5,343 bases of DNA from NCBI GenBank assembly GCA_030151245.1, contig JASLEF010000231.1, positions 1 through 5,343 of the forward strand. The letters run 5' to 3'. Of the stretch, positions 1-5,343 are shown one piece after another. The translations under genes were made by a program, and so were the position numbers. The DNA comes from Ignatzschineria sp. GTDB lineage: Bacteria; Pseudomonadota; Gammaproteobacteria; Cardiobacteriales; Wohlfahrtiimonadaceae. The notes beneath the pieces are model-generated. The model did not search any database, had not been told where the DNA came from, and saw only the letters and a program-made list of their open reading frames with translations. Positions within the stretch are counted from its first letter, which is position 1. Each line of letters opens with the position of its first letter.

Positions 1-66
1 GTCGCCTTCCATTACGGCAACACATGAGTTAGTTGTACCTAAGTCAATACCAATAATTTTAGCCAT
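1..66 (-). CDS. dnaK: DnaK (Hsp70) chaperone, N-terminal fragment cut by window edge
   Basis: The reverse strand from position 66 encodes 22 residues beginning MAKIIGIDLGTTNSCVAV and then runs off the window. IGIDLGTTNSCVAV is the invariant first phosphate-binding loop of the Hsp70 actin-like ATPase domain. DnaK is the cytosolic ATP-dependent chaperone that works with DnaJ and GrpE to fold and rescue client proteins. The start is secure: the MAKIIGIDLGTT opening is the normal DnaK N-terminus, and an AAAGGA ribosome binding site (75-80 on the plus strand) lies 8 nt upstream of the ATG. A sigma32-type promoter lies about 90 nt upstream. The upstream neighbour is yggS rather than grpE, so grpE is not immediately ahead of dnaK here. 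Only the N-terminus can be judged; nothing can be said about the rest of the gene. Confidence 0.96.
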   Translation of the reverse strand, partial: MAKIIGIDLGTTNSCVAVMEGD

Positions 67-148
67 TATTAATTTCCTTTAATCTATATTTTTTTAATAG
101 TGTTTTTTTGCTAGTCATGAGCTTATATCGTAAGTAAGTCATTTCTAT

Positions 149-181
149 GTCTGAATACAATATGGGAACAAAAATTCAGAC
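149..181. repeat. 8-bp perfect inverted repeat lying across the dnaK promoter
   Basis: GTCTGAAT (149-156) and ATTCAGAC (174-181) are exact reverse complements separated by 17 bp. The arm at 174-181 starts directly after the sigma32 -35 hexamer, in the spacer. The other arm covers the predicted transcription start region. The -10 element lies between them. The arms do not resemble the CIRCE element (TTAGCACTC-N9-GAGTGCTAA), so HrcA is not suggested. It could be an operator for an unknown regulator, or chance in an AT-rich region. Confidence 0.5.
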
Positions 182-187
182 TTCAAG
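160..187 (-). promoter_or_regulatory. Sigma32 (RpoH) heat-shock promoter for dnaK
   Basis: On the minus strand there is a CTTGAA -35 element (182-187), a 14-nt spacer and a TCCCATAT -10 element (160-167). The enterobacterial RpoH consensus is CTTGAA, about 13-15 nt, then CCCCATnT, so only one defined position differs. Transcription would start near 153 and give a leader of about 85 nt before the dnaK ATG. Both the match and its place directly ahead of dnaK support the call. I found no good sigma70 promoter in the same gap; a TATAAG-like hexamer near 122-128 lacks a -35 partner. The heat-inducible control is inferred from the motif. Confidence 0.8.
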
Positions 188-237
188 GAGATTTATAAAA
201 AAAAATTAAAATTTGGTAAGAATAGAGATAAAATTCG

Positions 238-951
238 TTATAATCTTGCACCAAAAATATCGCTACCAACACGGATAATAGTGGCTCCTTCAAGAATAGC
301 AAGCTCTAAGTCTTGGCTCATGCCCATAGATAAATCAGTGGCGTTTTTGGCTAATAATCCATCAGAAATCATTTTATCTCGAAGCTTTCGCAGCTCTGAA
401 AACCCTTTCCGAATGATCATTTCATTATCGGATTGAATGCCAATGGTCATTAAACCTCTGACGGATAATTGGGTGAATGTTGAGACTTCTTCTAGAAATC
501 CTGATAGGTCTTCAGGCATTAAACCTTGCTTATTAGGGTCTCGGCTACTATTGACTTGTACCATAATGGTCCGTTTAAGGTTGTGTTCTAATGCATATTG
601 ATTGATTCGGCGAGCAATTCTGACTCGATCAACGCTTTGAATGCAGTCTGCAATAGAGGCAACCTCATTGACCTTATTACCTTGGAGCGTGCCGATAAAG
701 TGTGTTTCTCTTGGCGTGATTGCGGTAGGAATTTGGGAGATGAAAGGGGCTTTTTCAACAAGTTCTTGAGCACGATTTTCACCAATTAAGCCATAGCCAA
801 GTGCAATTGCTTCATTGATGAGCTCGGGGGTTCGGGTTTTTGTGGCTAATAATAGAGAGATCTCTTTAGGATTTCTATCTGCTTTTAATGCAGCCCTTTT
901 TATACGCTCGTTAATTTTCTGAATATTATATTTTAAGTCGTCGGTTGTCAT
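238..951 (-). CDS. yggS: YggS/PLPBP family pyridoxal-5'-phosphate homeostasis protein
   Basis: This 237-residue protein matches the usual length of the YggS/PROSC/PLPBP family, single-domain fold-type III TIM barrels that bind PLP but have no demonstrated enzymatic reaction. The family keeps free PLP and amino-/keto-acid pools balanced in the cytosol. Visible motifs, in order, are the PLP Schiff-base lysine K38 in LLLATKT, GENRAQE (57-63), HFIGTLQGNK (84-93), VNSSRDPNKQG (133-143), RGLMTIG (165-171), the phosphate-binding LSMGMSQDL (207-215) and the C-terminal RVGSDIFGAR (227-236). The ATG is supported by AGGAGT (959-964) 7 nt upstream. Several motifs (IGENRAQEL, VNSS) read less like the E. 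coli version (FGENY, NISDE) and more like Gram-positive forms. The gene is flanked by ntrX's terminator upstream and dnaK's heat-shock promoter downstream, so it is probably monocistronic or reads weakly into dnaK. No convincing terminator hairpin follows its stop, only an AT-rich tract at about 192-215. Confidence 0.93.
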   Translation of the reverse strand: MTTDDLKYNIQKINERIKRAALKADRNPKEISLLLATKTRTPELINEAIALGYGLIGENRAQELVEKAPFISQIPTAITPRETHFIGTLQGNKVNEVASIADCIQSVDRVRIARRINQYALEHNLKRTIMVQVNSSRDPNKQGLMPEDLSGFLEEVSTFTQLSVRGLMTIGIQSDNEMIIRKGFSELRKLRDKMISDGLLAKNATDLSMGMSQDLELAILEGATIIRVGSDIFGARL

Positions 952-1169
952 ATAAAAGACTCCTAAAATGAGTTTGTGGAGGGGTTGAAGCTAATCGAAA
1001 GATGCGTTGTTTTATTGAGTATTTAGCGATATTGTCAGCGGATGTTCCGTTGTATTTAATCTGAGCTGTTGTAGATTATCCTCTTAAGTTATCGGATGAT
1101 ACTTCGAGGGGGTAGAATCTTCAATGGCAGCCCGTTTAGATGGGGAAGGCTTTACCAATCATTCACGAT
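952..1169. other. Intergenic region between ntrX terminator and yggS
   Basis: No persuasive coding sequence was seen on either strand. A 20-codon plus-strand frame starting near 1005 has no well-spaced ribosome binding site. The stretch contains the candidate yggS promoter and the yggS ribosome binding site. Only a very short hairpin is visible (CGGA-TGT-TCCG, about 1038-1048). No riboswitch or tRNA fold was recognised. Confidence 0.5.
1096..1124 (-). promoter_or_regulatory. Candidate sigma70 promoter for yggS
   Basis: On the minus strand, TTGAAG (1119-1124) is followed after exactly 17 nt by TATCAT (1096-1101), matching the consensus at 4/6 and 5/6 positions. The start would be near 1088, leaving an unusually long leader of about 136 nt before yggS. 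A nearer alternative begins with CTGACA around 1032-1037, but its -10 is poor (TAAAAC, 18-nt spacer). This is pattern matching only. The position downstream of the ntrX terminator makes a promoter somewhere in this gap likely. Confidence 0.35.
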
Positions 1170-1203
1170 AAAAAAGGGCTTGAAAGATTAGACTTAGCCC
1201 TTT
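1170..1203 (-). terminator. Intrinsic terminator of ntrX
   Basis: In the minus-strand transcript, an 8-bp stem AAAGGGCT (1196-1203) / AGCCCTTT (1173-1180) with a 15-nt loop runs into a U tract (complement of the A run 1170-1175). It begins about 30 nt after the ntrX stop codon. The stem with its GGGC/GCCC core and the U run are what a Rho-independent terminator requires. The loop is longer than usual, which lowers certainty slightly. Confidence 0.82.
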
Positions 1204-1233
1204 GTGTATGTTTTTGTCTACCTGAGTGGCGTT

Positions 1234-2613
1234 TTAATAGCCCTTTTTGGGATCAATATCGAGAGATTTTAGCTTGCGATACAGATTTGTTCTCTCCATG
1301 CCTACCAGCTCTGCTAAGTTGGCAATATTGCCTTCGGATCGCTCATATTGTGCTATTAAGTAAGCTCTTTCAAACTGTTCTCGAGCTTCTCTCAGCGGAA
1401 GGTGAAGTAGAAGGTGATCCGTTAATGCTAATGGATCATTCTGTTCCATTTTAAGGTCATGTTCGAGCGTGCTATTCACCTCCTCTAATGTGACCTCATC
1501 GCTTTTTCCCAGAACAAGTAGACGTTGAATAATATTTTTGAGGGCTAAATTATTTCCCTTCCAGTGATGATTACGCAATCTATTTTGAGCAGCTATTGAG
1601 AAGTGTCGATAGGTGAGATGTTTATCATCAACGAAATGATGAACATAATAGCTGATAAGCTCAGGAACATCTTCGGGGTGTTCAGCAAGAGAAGGGATCT
1701 CGATGACAACAACATTGATGAGATGCCACAGCCCTTCATTAAAATCACCACTGTCGACAAGCGAATAGAGCCCTGGTTGTGCTGAGAAGAGATAGCGGAT
1801 ATTGGAGGCTGTTAAAGCCCCTGTTTCAGGGTGAATATATGATTTTGTTTGAAGTAAATCATATATTAGGCGCTGGGTCTGTTCATCTGCTTGTTCAAGA
1901 TTGCTAAGATAGAGGGTGCCGCCCTCAATAGATTGTAGTAGTTGAGAGCGTTTATCAGTGTTTTCAATTAATTCTTTAACTTCATTTAAAGTGAGAGAGT
2001 TAAAGCTAAGCTCTAAAAAAGGTGCGTGTCTTCGATGGGAGTTCGTATGAATATAGCTGGCAATCCCCGCAACTTCGGAGCCGAAGGTGTGAACGAGTAA
2101 AATATTTGAGTCGGCTTTAGCCGCTTCTTTCAGTTTTTGACGTAATGTATTCATCATAAGGCTTCGACCAATGGGCTCGAAAGGCTTTACGTGTAACGGT
2201 CTAATTGTTTCTTGTATTGGCGATGCGGGGGCTTCTTGGGACTCCGCGAGTGTTTTTTCAACCACTAATAATAATTTGGCTAATGTTAAAGGTTTTTCTA
2301 AAAAATCGGCTGCCCCTAATTTAGTGGCTTCAATAGCATGCTCTAAAGTCCCATGTCCGCTCATCATAATAACAGGGCAATGGAGCTCCCCATTTTCATG
2401 CCATGCCTCTAAAAGAGAGATTCCATCAATGTCAGGCATCCAAATATCGAGCAACATCAGATCAGGCTCGCGTTTAGCTTTAAGGGCTTTCGCCTCTGTG
2501 CCGTTATAGGCCATCGCAACTTCATATCCCTCGTCCTGTAAAATATCACTTACGAGGTTACAGATATCTTTTTCATCATCTATGATCAGAATGTAGGGTT
2601 TCTCTTGTTGCAT
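1234..2613 (-). CDS. ntrX: NtrX-family response regulator with degenerate AAA+ domain
   Basis: This is a 459-residue response regulator of the NtrC/NtrX class. The receiver domain (about 6-122) looks functional: acidic pocket D12/D13, phospho-acceptor D56 in LLDIWMPDIDG, S85 and K107. The central region (about 145-385) is recognisably AAA+/sigma54-activator by its PF, GGTLYL and SLAEHPEDVPEL landmarks, but the working residues are gone. Walker A is HTFGSEVAG (175-183) with no GxxxxGK. Walker B is LYLSNLEQ instead of LFLDEIGD. The GAFTGA loop is deleted. The usual FREDLYYRLNV segment reads FNEGLWHLINV, and the GNVREL sensor II segment reads GNNLAL. The C-terminal Fis-type helix-turn-helix (about 407-453, ending EGNIANLAELVGMERTNLYRKLKSL) is well conserved and resembles NtrX. 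No ntrY kinase gene is adjacent. The start is chosen because the receiver fold begins at residue 6; its ribosome binding site is weak (AAGAGA about 11 nt upstream). It probably binds DNA under phosphorylation control without acting on sigma54. The target genes are unknown. Confidence 0.88.
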   Translation of the reverse strand: MQQEKPYILIIDDEKDICNLVSDILQDEGYEVAMAYNGTEAKALKAKREPDLMLLDIWMPDIDGISLLEAWHENGELHCPVIMMSGHGTLEHAIEATKLGAADFLEKPLTLAKLLLVVEKTLAESQEAPASPIQETIRPLHVKPFEPIGRSLMMNTLRQKLKEAAKADSNILLVHTFGSEVAGIASYIHTNSHRRHAPFLELSFNSLTLNEVKELIENTDKRSQLLQSIEGGTLYLSNLEQADEQTQRLIYDLLQTKSYIHPETGALTASNIRYLFSAQPGLYSLVDSGDFNEGLWHLINVVVIEIPSLAEHPEDVPELISYYVHHFVDDKHLTYRHFSIAAQNRLRNHHWKGNNLALKNIIQRLLVLGKSDEVTLEEVNSTLEHDLKMEQNDPLALTDHLLLHLPLREAREQFERAYLIAQYERSEGNIANLAELVGMERTNLYRKLKSLDIDPKKGY

Positions 2614-2642
2614 ATTATTTAATGTCTCTTATTATTGTGAAT

Positions 2643-2671
2643 AATATAAAGCTATCAGCTTACTATTTCAT
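2643..2671 (-). promoter_or_regulatory. Candidate promoter of ntrX
   Basis: On the minus strand, ATGAAA (2666-2671, 4/6 to consensus) is followed after 17 nt by TATATT (2643-2648, 5/6). Initiation near 2636 would leave a leader of about 23 nt. The gene needs its own promoter because the topA terminator lies just upstream. The -35 hexamer sits at the end of one arm of the 14-bp inverted repeat. The hexamers are ordinary for an AT-rich region, so this is tentative. Confidence 0.35.
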
Positions 2672-2691
2672 CTCTTAATGAAATAGTAAGC
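2658..2691. repeat. Perfect 14-bp inverted repeat upstream of ntrX
   Basis: GCTTACTATTTCAT (2658-2671) and ATGAAATAGTAAGC (2678-2691) are exact reverse complements with a 6-bp loop. The repeat lies after the topA terminator and ends 44 bp before the ntrX ATG. Neither side has a U run directly after the stem, so it is not a standard intrinsic terminator. It could be an operator (its proximal arm overlaps the candidate -35), an RNA hairpin that stabilises or backs up termination of the topA transcript, or a dispersed palindromic repeat. Confidence 0.8.
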
Positions 2692-2694
2692 AAT

Positions 2695-2719
2695 AAAAAA
2701 GGGAGTATCAAACTCCCTT
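2695..2719 (-). terminator. Intrinsic terminator of topA
   Basis: In the minus-strand transcript, the stem AAGGGAGT (2712-2719) / ACTCCCTT (2699-2706) with a 5-nt loop is followed by a T-rich run (the end of the stem plus TTTT, complement of 2695-2698). It starts about 17 nt after the topA stop codon. This is a classic Rho-independent terminator that separates topA from ntrX. Confidence 0.9.
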
Positions 2720-2735
2720 CCTAGTATATCGAAGA

Positions 2736-5231
2736 TTACGAATCTTTTTTAGTAGTTGTCTTCTTTGTTGTAGTCGTTTTTTTCGCAGCGGCTGTTTTAG
2801 TCGTTGTTGATTTAGCAGAACTGCTTTTGGTCGTTGTTTTTTTAGCTGCGGCTTTCTTTGCGGGTGTCTTTTTAGCAGGTTCTTTCTTCTCAGCTGTTTT
2901 TTTAGCGGCTGCTTTTTTAGGTGCTGCTTTACGACGACCTTTGACGGGTGCTTTTTCTAACAGCTCTTTACATTGTTCGAGCGTTAGTTTTGCAGGATCT
3001 TCATCTTTTGGAACTTTAGCATTTTTAGTGCCATCGGTGACATAAGGGCCAAAGCGACCATTGATAATCTCAATGGTAATATCGCCATCTTGGAATGAGC
3101 CAATAAATTTAGCCGCTTCAGCAGCTTTGTGTGCTTCCACGATTTCCATTGCTCTTTCAAATGTGACGCTATAAGGGTCATCTTCTTTGAGTGAAACAAA
3201 TTTACGTGTGCCGTATTGGATATAGGGACCAAAGCGTCCAATATTCGCACGAATATCATAACCATCTTCGGCAGTACCTAATACTCTTGGTAATCTAAAG
3301 AGCGCCATTGCTTCTTCAAAGGTAATAGTATCGATGCTTTGTCCTGGAAGTAGTGAGGCAAACCGAGGTTTATCCTCATCATCTTTATCGCCGATTTGAG
3401 CAAAAGGCCCGTAACGACCGACGCGAACTGATACAGGTTTTCCTGATTTAGGGTCTTCGCCTAAAACTTTAGCTTGTGCGACTTCTGCACGGGTGACATT
3501 TTCTTCAACAAAGTCACATTGAGCTATAAACGGCGTCCAAAACTCTTGAAGAAGAGGAACTCGCTCACGTTCACCACTAGCGATCTCATCAAGATCATCT
3601 TCCATTTTAGCGGTAAACTCATAATCAACAATTCGCGTAAACTCAGCCGTTAAGAAGCGAGAGACGATTTTACCCATGTCGGTCGGTGTAAAGCGGCGAT
3701 TATCTAAAATGACATACTCTCGGTTTTGTAATGTTGAGATGATAGACGCATATGTTGAGGGGCGGCCAATACCAAATTCTTCTAAAGATTTTACTAAAGA
3801 CGCTTCCGTATAGCGAGGAGGTGGCTCTGTGAAATGCTGGTTAGGGTTAATGGCTTCGAGGTCAATATTATCGCCTTCCTTCATCTCAGGTAGGATGCGA
3901 TCTTCCTCTTTCTGATCTTCTTTTTCATCATCCACGTCTTCAAGATAGATACTCATAAAGCCAGGGAATGCGATAGTTGATCCTGTTACTCTGAAGGTGT
4001 GTAGTCCTTTTTCTCCAAGATCAACAGAAGTTGTATCCATGATAGCTGACTTCATTTGGGATGCAACGGCGCGTTTCCAGATCAGTTCATAGAGTCTAAA
4101 TTGATCAGAAGTTAAATGTTCTTTCACAGATTCAGGGGTTCTAAAAACGGAAGTAGGGCGAATAGCTTCATGCGCTTCTTGTGCGTTTTTTGCTTTCGTT
4201 GTGTATACGCGGGGAGACTTTGGCAAATAATCTGCACCATGTTTGTGATGAATATATTTGCGAATATCTTCTAGTGCTTCATTAGAGAGCGTGACAGAGT
4301 CCGTACGCATATAGGTAATGAGACCGATCGTTTCGCTGCCTAAATTAATTCCTTCATAGAGATCTTGTGCTGTGCGCATGGTTCTAGAGGTGCTAAAGCG
4401 TAATTTTCTAGAAGCTTCCTGCTGTAGTGTTGATGTTGTGAAGGGGGCTGCTGGATTGCGCTTACGTTGTTTCTTCTCAACATTGTAGACGGGAATGTTT
4501 TTTCCAAACTGATCAGCGAGCGTCTTTTGAACTGCTAAAGCTGTTGCTTCATCAGTGAAAGAGAATTGTTCAACTTTTTCACCTTTATACTCTGTTAATC
4601 GACCTGAAAAGGTGGATTTATCTTTTGCCATATCTGCAAAGATAGACCAATATTCCTGTGAAACAAAAGCATTGATCTCATCTTCTCGTTCTACAATCAT
4701 CCGAAGCGCTGGTGATTGAACGCGTCCGGCAGAAAGACCAGGATTGATTTTTTTCCAAAGAAGGGGGGAGAGATTGAAGCCCACTAGGTAATCTAGAGCG
4801 GTGCGAGCTTGTTGCGCTTCAACTAAGTCCATGTCGATTTGACGAGGATTTGCAACAGCATGTTCTACAGCGCTTTTAGTAATTTCGTTAAAGACGACTC
4901 GAGTAATCTTTTTTCCCACTAAGGCACGTTTTTCTTGAAGGTATTCAAGAATATGCCAAGAGATTGCTTCACCTTCTCTATCCGGGTCAGTTGCGAGCAT
5001 TAAGTTTTCAGCATCTTTTAAAGCTTTTTCAATCGCGGAAAGATGTTTTTTGTTTTGAGGAATAACCTCATATTTCATCGAAAAGTTATCATCAGGATCC
5101 ACAGAACCCTGTTTGCGGACTAAAGCACGAACATGACCAAAAGAGGCTAGAACTGTGAAGTTCTTCCCTAAATATTTTTCAATGGTTTTCGCTTTTGCGG
5201 GGGACTCAACAATAACTAATGATTTGCTCAT
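2736..5231 (-). CDS. topA: DNA topoisomerase I (type IA), zinc-finger-free with Lys-rich tail
   Basis: This 831-residue type IA topoisomerase relaxes negative supercoils by passing one strand through a transient 5'-phosphotyrosyl break. The TOPRIM domain opens at the N-terminus with LVIVESPAKAKTIEKYLG (E9, K13 as in E. coli TopA) and carries the metal-binding DPDREGE at 82-88. SAGRVQSPALR (167-177), the catalytic Y308 and R310 in GLITYMRTDS, HEAIRPT (354-360) and GIGRPSTYASI (487-497) complete the core gate. After the core come three repeats beginning GRYGPF/GRFGPY (605, 665, 725), then a low-complexity Lys/Ala/Thr tail (764-831). The only cysteines are C572 and C754, so the C4 zinc ribbons of E. 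coli TopA (865 residues) are absent. The ATG gives the standard start, with a modest GAG ribosome binding site 7 nt upstream. The gene ends in an intrinsic terminator and appears monocistronic in this window. Confidence 0.97.
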   Translation of the reverse strand: MSKSLVIVESPAKAKTIEKYLGKNFTVLASFGHVRALVRKQGSVDPDDNFSMKYEVIPQNKKHLSAIEKALKDAENLMLATDPDREGEAISWHILEYLQEKRALVGKKITRVVFNEITKSAVEHAVANPRQIDMDLVEAQQARTALDYLVGFNLSPLLWKKINPGLSAGRVQSPALRMIVEREDEINAFVSQEYWSIFADMAKDKSTFSGRLTEYKGEKVEQFSFTDEATALAVQKTLADQFGKNIPVYNVEKKQRKRNPAAPFTTSTLQQEASRKLRFSTSRTMRTAQDLYEGINLGSETIGLITYMRTDSVTLSNEALEDIRKYIHHKHGADYLPKSPRVYTTKAKNAQEAHEAIRPTSVFRTPESVKEHLTSDQFRLYELIWKRAVASQMKSAIMDTTSVDLGEKGLHTFRVTGSTIAFPGFMSIYLEDVDDEKEDQKEEDRILPEMKEGDNIDLEAINPNQHFTEPPPRYTEASLVKSLEEFGIGRPSTYASIISTLQNREYVILDNRRFTPTDMGKIVSRFLTAEFTRIVDYEFTAKMEDDLDEIASGERERVPLLQEFWTPFIAQCDFVEENVTRAEVAQAKVLGEDPKSGKPVSVRVGRYGPFAQIGDKDDEDKPRFASLLPGQSIDTITFEEAMALFRLPRVLGTAEDGYDIRANIGRFGPYIQYGTRKFVSLKEDDPYSVTFERAMEIVEAHKAAEAAKFIGSFQDGDITIEIINGRFGPYVTDGTKNAKVPKDEDPAKLTLEQCKELLEKAPVKGRRKAAPKKAAAKKTAEKKEPAKKTPAKKAAAKKTTTKSSSAKSTTTKTAAAKKTTTTKKTTTKKDS
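2739..2942 (-). repeat. Low-complexity coding repeat: Lys/Ala/Thr tail of TopA
   Basis: The last 68 codons of topA encode near-repeats of (P)AKK, AAAKK and TTTKK, with almost no acidic residues and a histone H1-like look. The composition shifts from Ala/Pro/Lys (about 768-798) to Thr/Ser/Lys (about 799-830). The tail is probably disordered and binds DNA electrostatically. Such runs readily change length by slippage, so the tail may vary between strains. Confidence 0.85.
2949..3449 (-). other. Three cysteine-free C-terminal repeats in TopA
   Basis: Residues about 595-761 of TopA hold three related units, each beginning G-R-Y/F-G-P-F/Y (605-610, 665-670, 725-730), followed by a short basic or acidic turn and a helix such as TFEEAMALF, TFERAMEIV or TLEQCKELL. 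They match the topoisomerase I C-terminal repeat type, which lacks zinc and binds single-stranded DNA in related enzymes. The spacing between starts is exactly 60 residues in both cases. The first unit carries an extra acidic loop (DKDDEDK, 615-621). Confidence 0.8.
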
Positions 5232-5343
5232 TTAATTTCTCAATTATTCCTACGATTGTTTATTTTAATTTTATAGTTCAAAGGGACTCGGATTTGCTAC
5301 AATGTCAAATTCAGTATTTGGAAATGAAGTAGTAGTTTGAGTA
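5232..5343. promoter_or_regulatory. topA upstream region with candidate promoter elements
   Basis: On the minus strand there is a perfect -35 hexamer TTGACA (5303-5308) and a good -10 TATAAA (5270-5275), but 27 bp separate them. They cannot pair as one ordinary sigma70 promoter, and no well-matched partner was found for either. TATAAA alone would give a leader of about 30 nt to the topA ATG. The topA promoter is probably here, but I cannot fix it from sequence. Confidence 0.35.
5295..5303 (+). promoter_or_regulatory. Candidate extended -10 promoter pointing out of the window
   Basis: The plus strand reads TGCTACAAT, an extended -10 (TGn plus TACAAT, 5/6 to consensus). The best upstream -35 is poor, which extended -10 promoters tolerate. 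It would drive a divergent gene or RNA starting beyond 5343. The only ATGs between it and the window edge lead to immediate or near-immediate stops, so any target lies outside. Confidence 0.35.

Noticed and set aside
149..181. CIRCE element (HrcA operator) ahead of dnaK
   Set aside because: The dyad arms and spacing do not match TTAGCACTC-N9-GAGTGCTAA; only a generic inverted repeat is present.
192..237. Intrinsic terminator after yggS
   Set aside because: There is a T-rich run in the transcript, but the only pairing ahead of it is a weak all-AT stem of about 5 bp, so I do not call a terminator.
1005..1067. 20-codon plus-strand small frame in the yggS upstream gap
   Set aside because: The purine-rich GGAGGGG upstream is too far from the ATG (about 17 nt), and this length is expected by chance.
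1140..1454. 104-codon plus-strand frame overlapping the 3' end of ntrX
   Set aside because: It lies largely antisense to the well-conserved helix-turn-helix coding region, begins inside the terminator area, has no ribosome binding site and shows no recognisable domain.
2171..2509. 112-codon plus-strand frame inside ntrX
   Set aside because: It is antisense to the receiver domain, whose motifs are unmistakable on the minus strand. The frame has no ribosome binding site and no family features.
2658..2691. Bidirectional intrinsic terminator
   Set aside because: The stem is strong, but neither flank has an uninterrupted U run directly after it, and topA already has a complete terminator next door.
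2827..3045. 72-codon plus-strand frame with a hydrophobic, membrane-like N-terminus
   Set aside because: The apparent membrane segment is just the complement of the Lys/Ala-rich TopA tail (Lys/Ala codons read backwards give Phe/Leu/Ala/Val).

Overview
This window looks like a core chromosomal segment of an AT-rich proteobacterium. Every clear gene reads on the minus strand, so transcription runs from high to low coordinates: topA (2736-5231), an ntrX-type response regulator (1234-2613), yggS/PLPBP (238-951) and the first 22 codons of dnaK (1-66, cut by the window edge). Three things point to Proteobacteria, probably gamma: an RpoH-type heat-shock promoter ahead of dnaK, an NtrX-family regulator, and a TopA ending in cysteine-free repeats plus a Lys/Ala/Thr tail. 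A Cardiobacteriales-like genome (Ignatzschineria, Wohlfahrtiimonas) would fit, but that is a guess from general appearance, not a match. I see no mobile element, CRISPR array, tRNA, rRNA or phage gene.

Layout. 5232-5343 is an AT-rich upstream region for topA. It also holds a plausible outward-facing plus-strand promoter for a gene beyond the window. topA ends in a textbook intrinsic terminator (2695-2719). Between that terminator and ntrX lies a perfect 14-bp inverted repeat (2658-2691), one arm of which overlaps the best ntrX promoter candidate. ntrX also ends in its own intrinsic terminator (1170-1203). The 282-bp gap before yggS holds a fair sigma70 promoter candidate, which implies a leader of roughly 136 nt. 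No convincing terminator follows yggS. The 171-bp gap before dnaK carries a well-matched sigma32 promoter, and an 8-bp inverted repeat spans its spacer, -10 and predicted start region.

How the genes relate. They appear to be separately promoted housekeeping units rather than a pathway operon: DNA supercoiling (TopA), signal transduction (NtrX), vitamin B6 homeostasis (YggS) and protein folding (DnaK).

The most notable gene is ntrX. Its receiver and Fis-type DNA-binding domains look intact. Its central AAA+ domain has lost the Walker A lysine, the Walker B acidic pair, the GAFTGA loop, the arginines around the arginine-finger segment and the sensor II arginine. No ntrY kinase gene lies next to it. 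It is probably a phospho-receiver regulator that no longer works as a sigma54 activator ATPase. I did not find a clearly new multi-gene system here.
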